64,000 nucleotides of DNA from positions 15,527,116 through 15,591,115 of the forward strand of contig OY754968.1 of the NCBI GenBank assembly GCA_963576475.1, written 5' to 3'. The translations under genes were made by a program, and so were the position numbers. The stretch is from Molanna angustata (Eukaryota > Arthropoda > Insecta > Trichoptera > Molannidae). Of this stretch, positions 57,958 to 64,000 are shown in pieces (the stretch's first letter is position 1; each line of letters starts with the position of its first letter). The notes beneath the pieces were generated by a model. The model made no database searches. It had not been told where the DNA came from and was given only the letters and a program-made list of their open reading frames with translations.

Positions 57958-60900
57958 TGCTTCTGTTAAATTTGGTCAGCTTAATCTTGGCCGTGGACAA
58001 TCGGCTTCAGCCGAACTCAGTCAGTCTGCTCATCGCATGAACATTGATGTTTGTCTTATCCAAGAGCCGTACTCTCGAGATGGAATTGTGCCATCATTTG
58101 GTCCGGGTGTTCGAGTTGCTATGGCTTCGAGCTGTACCTCAACGAACCCTCCGATGAGCTGTATAGCTATTTACAATCCCAACATTAACTTCATATGCCT
58201 GGATCACTTATCTTCTAGTCACTTGGTTGTAGTCCAGATTTCTTCTCCAAGTGATTCGTTTTATATTATTTCGATATATTTTCAGTTTAGTGAATCTGAA
58301 TTTCGTTTTCTGGATCAACTGGATATTATATTGGGTCAACTCGGCAACGCATCATTAATTATTGGAGGTGATTTTAATGCCGAATCTATTCTATGGTGTA
58401 ACACTACCACTTTCGGGTCCAGGAAATTCACCAGAGGTGTAAGCTGCGAAGATTTTATCTCTCGCCATAATTTGAGTGTGTTGAACAATCCTTTCAGTCC
58501 ACCTACCTTCTCCAACCACATGGGTACAAGTCATATAGATGTCACTTTAGCTACACCTCAGATTAACCACAGAATATGGAATTGGTCTGTTGACGAGGAT
58601 GCCTCGTGTAGTGACCATAACCTTATCACGTTTCAGATTATTTCCAATGTACCCCCAATTCCTTTAGCGAAACCTTTGCTTAGAAGATTCCGGACAAGGT
58701 GTGACAGATGGCGTTGGTTAGACTTTGACCGCTACTTTGAATGCTCGCTGGATCGTTTATCTTGTAGATCTTGTACTACTGCGGAAATGGCCTCATCTTT
58801 TACGCAGAGTATAATTTATTGTGCCGAGAAGGCGATCGGCAGATCTTCTTCTAGTCATATGTCTCCTAATGAATGGTGGCATCCTGGCTTAGACATCCTT
58901 AAACGAACTTCGACTCGAGCTCACCGCGCATTGAGAGCGGCCCGTCGTCGAGGAAGTTCAAATGACTTTGTAACTGTACTTCAATGTGAGTATAGACGCT
59001 CAAATAATATCTACAAACGCGAGATTTCTCGTGCCAAGTCTGATGCATGGCGCCGTTTGGTATCTGAGGTTTCAACCACAGATCCTTGGGGTGCTGTGTT
59101 TAGATATGCATCAATGAAAAAATATCCAAATGCGTCAGTCTCGTGTATCCGTGATCCACGAACTGGAATTATCACAATAGACTCTGACTCGACGACAAGC
59201 ACGCTACTTGACATACTTATTTCTTCTGATGACATTTCATCTGATACTCCTCTTCATTCACAAATACGCAATAACCAATCCGATATCCCGCAAACTCCCA
59301 TATCGACCTTCGCCAATTTCGATGAGCTCGATTTTATAATCAAGAATCTTCACCAAAACAAATCTCCTGGCATTGACCGCATTGACGCAGCTCTCGTACA
59401 AAGGTGCTGGCACATAGCTCGCCACGAGATTATCTTATTGTACAACAATTGCTTGCGAGAAGGCTACTTTCCGGATTGTTGGAAAACAGGTTTAATGACT
59501 GTTATTCCCAAGCGTAGTGACCTGGATCCTTCTGACCCAAAATCATATAGACCGATTACTTTACTACCTATTTTGGGTAAGGTCTTAGAAAAGCTTATAT
59601 GTCGACGCTTAGAAGATCATCTTTCCAGTACCCACCCACTGTCCGATCGTCAGTTCGGTTTTCGCGCTGGGAAATTAACGGTTGATGCTATCTTGGCTAT
59701 ATCTGATATTGTTAGAAGCTCTGATAGTAAATATGTTATCTCTATATCTCTTGATATTGCGGGAGCATTCGACAATGCCTGGTGGCCTCTAATTTTAAAA
59801 AAATTTCGAGACCGTAAGATTCCTAGCAACATATATAAATTAGTGAAGAGCTATTTTACTAATAGACATGTGGCCATGCCCGGGGGACAAGATTTGCACT
59901 GGCGACCAATTAGCATCGGGTGCCCTCAGGGTTCTGTTCTGGGTCCACTGTTATGGAACATCTTGTTCGACGAACTTCTATCACTTTCAACGCCTACGGG
60001 CTGCAGTATTTTGGCATATGCCGATGATGCTACAATCCTTATTCAAGGTAACACCCGAGCACTTATTGAGCGCGCAGCTACTCAGTTACTTTCTTCTGTT
60101 GCAGATTGGGGTATAAGTCATAGACTCAATTTCGCACCTAAGAAGACGTATGGGTTAGTGTTAAAAGGCATAATGAAAAGTCCTCCCTCCATCAAATTTA
60201 TCAATACGCGTGTAATATTTAAGGATAGGGTCAAAGTTTTGGGTGTTACACTAGATAGAGGCCTAACTTTCCAATACCATGTTCGTGCTGTATCCGATAG
60301 TGCAAAAATAGCCTTCCAAAAGATTTCACGTCTTGCTCGAGCTAGTTGGGGCCTTAAATTTCCAGTAGCAAGACTGTTTTACAACGCTACCTTTCTGAGT
60401 ATTATGTGTTATGCCGCTCCTTGTTGGGCTCATCGTTGTGAAACCCAATACATTAGACGTCTGCTGCTTTCTGGACAGCGCTTCGCTCTAATAGCTTTAG
60501 CAAAGGCTTACAGAACCTGCGCTACCGACACACTTTCTATTCTCACAGGTATGGCTCCCCTTGATCTGGAAACACAGCGACGAGCTTCAATTCACAACCT
60601 GTATAGAGGTCGAAGCTCAATTTTGGGTGGTGTTTCTCTCCCACCTGTAAATTTACCCACAGTTCGTGGAGAGATTGAGAACTTGGCCCGGAGTTCTCTT
60701 TTAGATGCTTGGCAACGTCGCTGGTCTTCTTCTTCCGTGGGCAGACTGACATTTTTATTTCTTCCTGATGTGAGGACTCGAATTTTTTCCTCGTGGATTG
60801 TTCCCGATTATTGGACCACGCAATTCCTTACTGGACACGGCAGTTTCAAAAGTTATCTCTTTCGTTTTCACTTATCCGATTCGTCCTCATGTCAGCTTTG

Positions 60901-61108
60901 TGATAACCCTGAACAGACTTCTGAGCATATCCTATGGGAATGCACTAACTTCTCCGTGTCAACATTCCGACGAGAACTCTACGACGATGTCCGAGGGAAT
61001 TTCTTTGGACCCATTGGACATGCGGACCTTGTAGCCACGAAGAGCAACTTAGGGCTTTCAAGACTTTCTGTCTTAAATTCGGTGCACTATTATCTTCACT
61101 ATCACTGA
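57947..61108 (+). CDS. R1-clade ORF2: endonuclease + reverse transcriptase, intact
   Basis: I choose ATG 57947, just before the ORF1 stop, because the endonuclease begins at once (MACNASVKFGQLNLGRG); the frame is open much farther upstream but only as shadow of ORF1. 1,053 codons. Endonuclease motifs: Asn in QLN (~12), Glu in QEPYS (~39), GGDFNAES (~140), SDHN (~221). RT: YRPITLLPILGKVLE (~534), motif A SLDIAGAFDNAWW (~601), motif B GCPQGSVLGPLLWN (~658), motif C YADDA (~690). C-terminal CQLC...H...C knuckle (~982). All catalytic residues that I can check are present and no frameshift is seen. It would nick target DNA and prime reverse transcription there. Confidence 0.92.
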   Translation: MACNASVKFGQLNLGRGQSASAELSQSAHRMNIDVCLIQEPYSRDGIVPSFGPGVRVAMASSCTSTNPPMSCIAIYNPNINFICLDHLSSSHLVVVQISSPSDSFYIISIYFQFSESEFRFLDQLDIILGQLGNASLIIGGDFNAESILWCNTTTFGSRKFTRGVSCEDFISRHNLSVLNNPFSPPTFSNHMGTSHIDVTLATPQINHRIWNWSVDEDASCSDHNLITFQIISNVPPIPLAKPLLRRFRTRCDRWRWLDFDRYFECSLDRLSCRSCTTAEMASSFTQSIIYCAEKAIGRSSSSHMSPNEWWHPGLDILKRTSTRAHRALRAARRRGSSNDFVTVLQCEYRRSNNIYKREISRAKSDAWRRLVSEVSTTDPWGAVFRYASMKKYPNASVSCIRDPRTGIITIDSDSTTSTLLDILISSDDISSDTPLHSQIRNNQSDIPQTPISTFANFDELDFIIKNLHQNKSPGIDRIDAALVQRCWHIARHEIILLYNNCLREGYFPDCWKTGLMTVIPKRSDLDPSDPKSYRPITLLPILGKVLEKLICRRLEDHLSSTHPLSDRQFGFRAGKLTVDAILAISDIVRSSDSKYVISISLDIAGAFDNAWWPLILKKFRDRKIPSNIYKLVKSYFTNRHVAMPGGQDLHWRPISIGCPQGSVLGPLLWNILFDELLSLSTPTGCSILAYADDATILIQGNTRALIERAATQLLSSVADWGISHRLNFAPKKTYGLVLKGIMKSPPSIKFINTRVIFKDRVKVLGVTLDRGLTFQYHVRAVSDSAKIAFQKISRLARASWGLKFPVARLFYNATFLSIMCYAAPCWAHRCETQYIRRLLLSGQRFALIALAKAYRTCATDTLSILTGMAPLDLETQRRASIHNLYRGRSSILGGVSLPPVNLPTVRGEIENLARSSLLDAWQRRWSSSSVGRLTFLFLPDVRTRIFSSWIVPDYWTTQFLTGHGSFKSYLFRFHLSDSSSCQLCDNPEQTSEHILWECTNFSVSTFRRELYDDVRGNFFGPIGHADLVATKSNLGLSRLSVLNSVHYYLHYH

Positions 61109-61231
61109 GCAGTGAGCCAGTTGTTTCAACATGATTAGCTCTCTTTGGCACATTAAGTGCAGTGTCTGCAAGGTTTTAGAGTTCTCCGGACTCTTCGTAT
61201 GTTCTTTATGTGTTCTTTCAGAGTTTTGCAA

Positions 61232-61274
61232 GGGGCCGTTATTAGTCCCCATAAGCAGAACGGGTGGTGGTGGG
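61232..61274 (+). promoter_or_regulatory. 3' terminal hairpin and G-rich motif of the R1-clade element
   Basis: GGGG...CCCC hairpin (61232-61250), spacer ATAAGCAGAAC, then GGGTGGTGGTGGG. Shared with 27974-28016 and 19244-19284. Probably the RNA feature recognised by the RT at the start of target-primed synthesis (inference). Confidence 0.65.
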
Positions 61275-61451
61275 GGAAGAACAACCCCTGACTGAAACGA
61301 AAATTCACCATTCTGATATATGTATAAAAGTTTTGTAGGCTTATAACTATTTATATATTCTGAAATTTTGGGCTCTGTAAATTAAGCGGATCAAAAGTTA
61401 TAAGGGGGGGGGGACAGACACACACAGACACACCCTCACACAGACACACAC

Positions 61452-61513
<62 letters not shown>

Positions 61514-61713
61514 CTCACATAAAATGTTCTACTCCGAATTCTGAGTAAATCCATGAATGGGAACATATATGCTGCGAAGCCTCTAAGTTGGTGTTTTTAG
61601 CATGCAAAAATTCCACTACGCCATACAAAATGTTCTTTCGTACATGCATCTTGGATTTAAACTGCCTCTTCCTTCAAAAGAATTTCATTCTCTTGAACGA
61701 ATCGACAGTTGGA

Positions 61714-62230
61714 AAAGTACGTATCGGAATAATGAAAAGTGTCTATCAAAACACTGTAATGTATTACTTATTATATACATATTATAATGTAAAAATGCCA
61801 TCTCAAAAGACAAACACGATAATTTAATAATTTAAAAAAACCTTCGACAGTTAATTTAATTAAAGAAATGTATTTAACTTGTGTACAATGATGCATATAG
61901 CATGAGAACATGGGTATATTTCCTGCCAAAAATACTATATGGAAGATGAGCTCTAGTATATGTATATATATAGGTATACTACATGCCCAAAATATTTTAC
62001 CCACTTGAAAAGGTACATGATAAGGTCCGATGACGACAGGTATGTGCTCTAGGAGCATGCTCTTTGAGTTGCTCGGCTGTCGTAAATTGGAACCTGCTTC
62101 GTATTATGTATGTTAAAATTACCACCTACTGAACTCGTCAACCTCAGATAAACCCTGAGGGTTTCGATGGTTGACTATGTGTTAAAAAAAAATGTTAAAA
62201 AAAGACATAATTAGATAATTATAAATTAAG
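61714..62230. other. No gene seen; small nested hairpin
   Basis: GTCAACCTCAG near 62138 pairs with CTGAGG...GGTTGAC up to 62177. Nothing else recognised. Confidence 0.4.
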
Positions 62231-62433
62231 GACATGTTTTTAGAGGTGTTTTTATGTTTATATAGCTACATGACATGTTTATATAGGTGTTTTATGTGTA
62301 TGTTTATGTTTATATAGCTACTGATATATTTATATAGGTGTTTTTTTGTTTATGTTTATATAGCTACATGACATGTTTATACAGGTGTTTTTATGTTTAT
62401 GTTTATATAACTACATGACATGTTTATATAGGT
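62231..62433 (+). repeat. ~46-56-bp tandem repeat, about 4.4 copies
   Basis: GACATGTTTATATAGGTGTT followed by TTTATGTTTATGTTTATATA and GCTACAT, repeated with small length changes. AT-rich, non-coding. Confidence 0.9.
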
Positions 62434-63021
62434 GAACTTTCGCATAAACACAGTCTGGTGTTGAATATATAGATGAATCTTTTTGAAATTCATCCAACCC
62501 CGAGTAGGTTGACTTAAAACGCGGTATTTTTAAATCTCTCTGAAAGTCTACGGAATAAATTTAAAGCGAAAAATGTAGGATGAATTATAAATAGGAAGAT
62601 TTGCACCGTTATTATCAGGATACAGGAAAGCATTACATTAAAATATGAGTAGGAATATCAAGTTACAGCGAAATATAAGAAACAGCATCTTTACTGTGAA
62701 ATAAACTGTTGCTGTAAATGAATTAATATCAACAAATGGTTATCGTTTATATAAATTTATTTAAAAAACATAAAATCACAATTTAAAAATGTTTTATAAA
62801 AAAAAATATGAAACACGTGCGTTTCATTACAGTTAAAAAGAATTAAATTTTAATTCACACCAAAATAATTCACATTTAAATTGATGAATCTAATAATGGG
62901 GTTGGATAAGCGATAAATTGTAACCATTTGAAAATGAATATTATGTAAGGTATGTCAAATTTTCACCATTTTGCTTTGAAGTGTTTTTTTAAACAATAAC
63001 ATGTTGATTTATATTATATAA
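62434..63021. other. No feature seen
   Basis: AT-rich, no coding signal. Confidence 0.5.
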
Positions 63022-64000
63022 CTAGCTTTTTTGTCCCGCCGTTGGCCAAGAATGTAAAATTGTGAAAGAAAAAGCAATCGTTTTTATAATATTGTCACCC
63101 AATTATTTTGCAATATCAGACTATGAAAAGTGGTTTGAAATTTGATTGAGTTTAAGTATTGTAAAATGTTCAAGTGATGGCCACAACCCATTATTTTTTA
63201 TATATTGCTATAAAGTGTGAATGAAGTATAATATTTATACAATTTCTGCTCGCATGGACTATGCGTAATGGTTTTAAATATGACTGTTTATCAACGTTGT
63301 AAAGAGATTGGTTTGGCCACAACCCCCATTTTTAAATATTATCATCGAAAACAAATTGTAATGTGTACCTATTGAAAATTTAGTAATTTTGGATGTTGGG
63401 ATGTGGTTAAAATTTGATTAAACAAACGTAGGTACTGAAAAGATCTGGTATTGGTCACATCCCATTCGTTTTTATATTTTTTCATCAAGTGTGCATTATA
63501 TTTTTGCTCAATTTGACTGAAAGTCTTCATTAACGAAGAAGAAGAAGACTTGAACTATAGTAAATAGTTTTTAATTTGAATATAAATGTTGTGAAGAGTT
63601 CAGTAATGGCCACAACCCCCATTCTTTAAATATTAGGTGTTGAAAATTATTCAAAATAGGATGATATAAATGGTTTAAATTTAATTAAACAAAAGTATTG
63701 AAAAGATTCTAGTGCAGGTTATATCGTCACATCCCATATCCCATTCATTTCATATGTATTTTCATCAAGTGTGCATATCGTTAATAATATTTCTGCACAA
63801 TAGACTATTAGACTTAAAACTAACCCAAAAGACTAAATAAAAAAGAGAAAAATAAGTATAAGACTATAAGAAATAGTTTGTATAAAAAACTATTCCAATG
63901 GTCTACATAAAATAAGTAAAAATACATATACCTAATAGAAGAATTAGACTATTGGAAATAGATTGTATAAAAGCTCACCCAAAGGTCTACAAAAAAGAAG
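63022..64000 (-). mobile_element. Helitron-like repeat Y, copy 2, minus strand, cut by the window end
   Basis: Reverse complement ends GGCCAACGGCGGGACAAAAA followed by AGCTAG. It contains the ACCAATACCAGATCTTTTC/CACTAGAATCTTTTCAATAC pair of internal repeats and, at the window edge, the ATGTAGACC...TTTGGGTGAG array units seen in copy 1. It continues beyond 64000. Confidence 0.55.

Larger units (their letters stand above)
57003..61282 (+). mobile_element. R1-clade non-LTR retrotransposon, 4.28 kb, 5' truncated, both ORFs open
   Basis: AACCCC flanks at 56997-57002 and 61283-61288. Two overlapping ORFs encode a zinc-knuckle protein and endonuclease/RT. The 3' UTR ends with a hairpin (61232-61250), 11 bases and GGGTGGTGGTGGG (61262-61274), with no poly-A. 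The zinc knuckles in ORF1, the -1 overlap and the Cys-Cys-His-Cys motif at the end of ORF2 fit R1-clade elements (R1, TRAS, SART, Waldo). The 5' end lies inside ORF1. Confidence 0.9.
56317..61713 (-). mobile_element. Family X, copy X5, interrupted by an R1-clade element
   Basis: The 3' end (CTAG at 56317-56320, hairpin CATGT-GGT-ACATG) and the first ~685 bp lie at 56317-57002. The remainder, with a ~120-bp CA microsatellite (61415-61510) and the 5' end TCCAACTGTCGATTCG, lies at 61283-61713. The break falls inside the family word TAACCCCTGACTGAAAC, which is whole in copies X2 and X3. Confidence 0.8.

Overview
The window looks like AT-rich nuclear DNA from an arthropod, most likely an insect. 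Jockey/CR1-, R1- and RTE-type non-LTR retrotransposons sit beside tRNA-derived SINEs, small inverted-repeat DNA elements and long TA, CA and TAAA microsatellites, and there are no operons, bacterial-style genes, rRNA or free-standing tRNA genes. I could not assign an order. I found no convincing host protein gene: every coding stretch I recognise belongs to a mobile element, and most are 5'-truncated or broken.

Layout. 1-4.35 kb: a nearly complete non-LTR element with one frameshift at its YADD motif, preceded by a peculiar 352-codon Phe-rich reading frame made of degenerate ~39-bp repeats. 4.35-8.7 kb: AT-rich DNA with small inverted-repeat elements and two SINE copies. 8.7-12.13 kb: a composite bounded by a 17-bp inverted repeat, holding a truncated non-LTR element, a 143-bp triplication and a 1,034-bp foldback-like element with a 9-bp target duplication. 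13.9-14.45 kb: a near-perfect ~247-bp-arm palindrome. 18.8-22.6 kb: a three-part nest in which an old plus-strand retrotransposon is split by a GC-rich solo LTR (TG...CA ends, ACCT target duplication) and by a minus-strand jockey-like element. 22.7-28.7 kb: more truncated retroelements. 28.85-32.36 kb: a 380-bp TA tract and two long inverted-repeat units, each carrying in both arms a motif resembling a hammerhead-ribozyme core. 33.5-35.07 kb: a Helitron-like repeat whose inverted relative closes the window (63.02-64.0 kb). 37-50.4 kb: truncated RTE-like and other non-LTR pieces, a SINE whose tail has become a 59-bp satellite, and a Harbinger-like MITE that keeps a transposase-like N-terminus. 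51.25-61.71 kb: a cluster of a ~980-bp family with Helentron/HINE architecture; one copy is interrupted by a 4.28-kb R1-clade retrotransposon with two intact overlapping ORFs.

How the parts relate. Autonomous elements (R1-clade, jockey-like, RTE-like) would supply reverse transcriptase and endonuclease. The SINEs, MITEs and Helitron-like repeats are non-autonomous passengers. Nesting gives relative ages: the HINE-like copy is older than the R1 element inside it, and the plus-strand retrotransposon is older than both the LTR and the jockey-like element that split it. The best leads for something new are RNA structures in the elements: a two-stem hairpin that covaries among three jockey-like 3' ends, a hairpin plus GGGTGGTGGTGGG signature shared by R1-type 3' ends and the LTR, and the ribozyme-like motifs.
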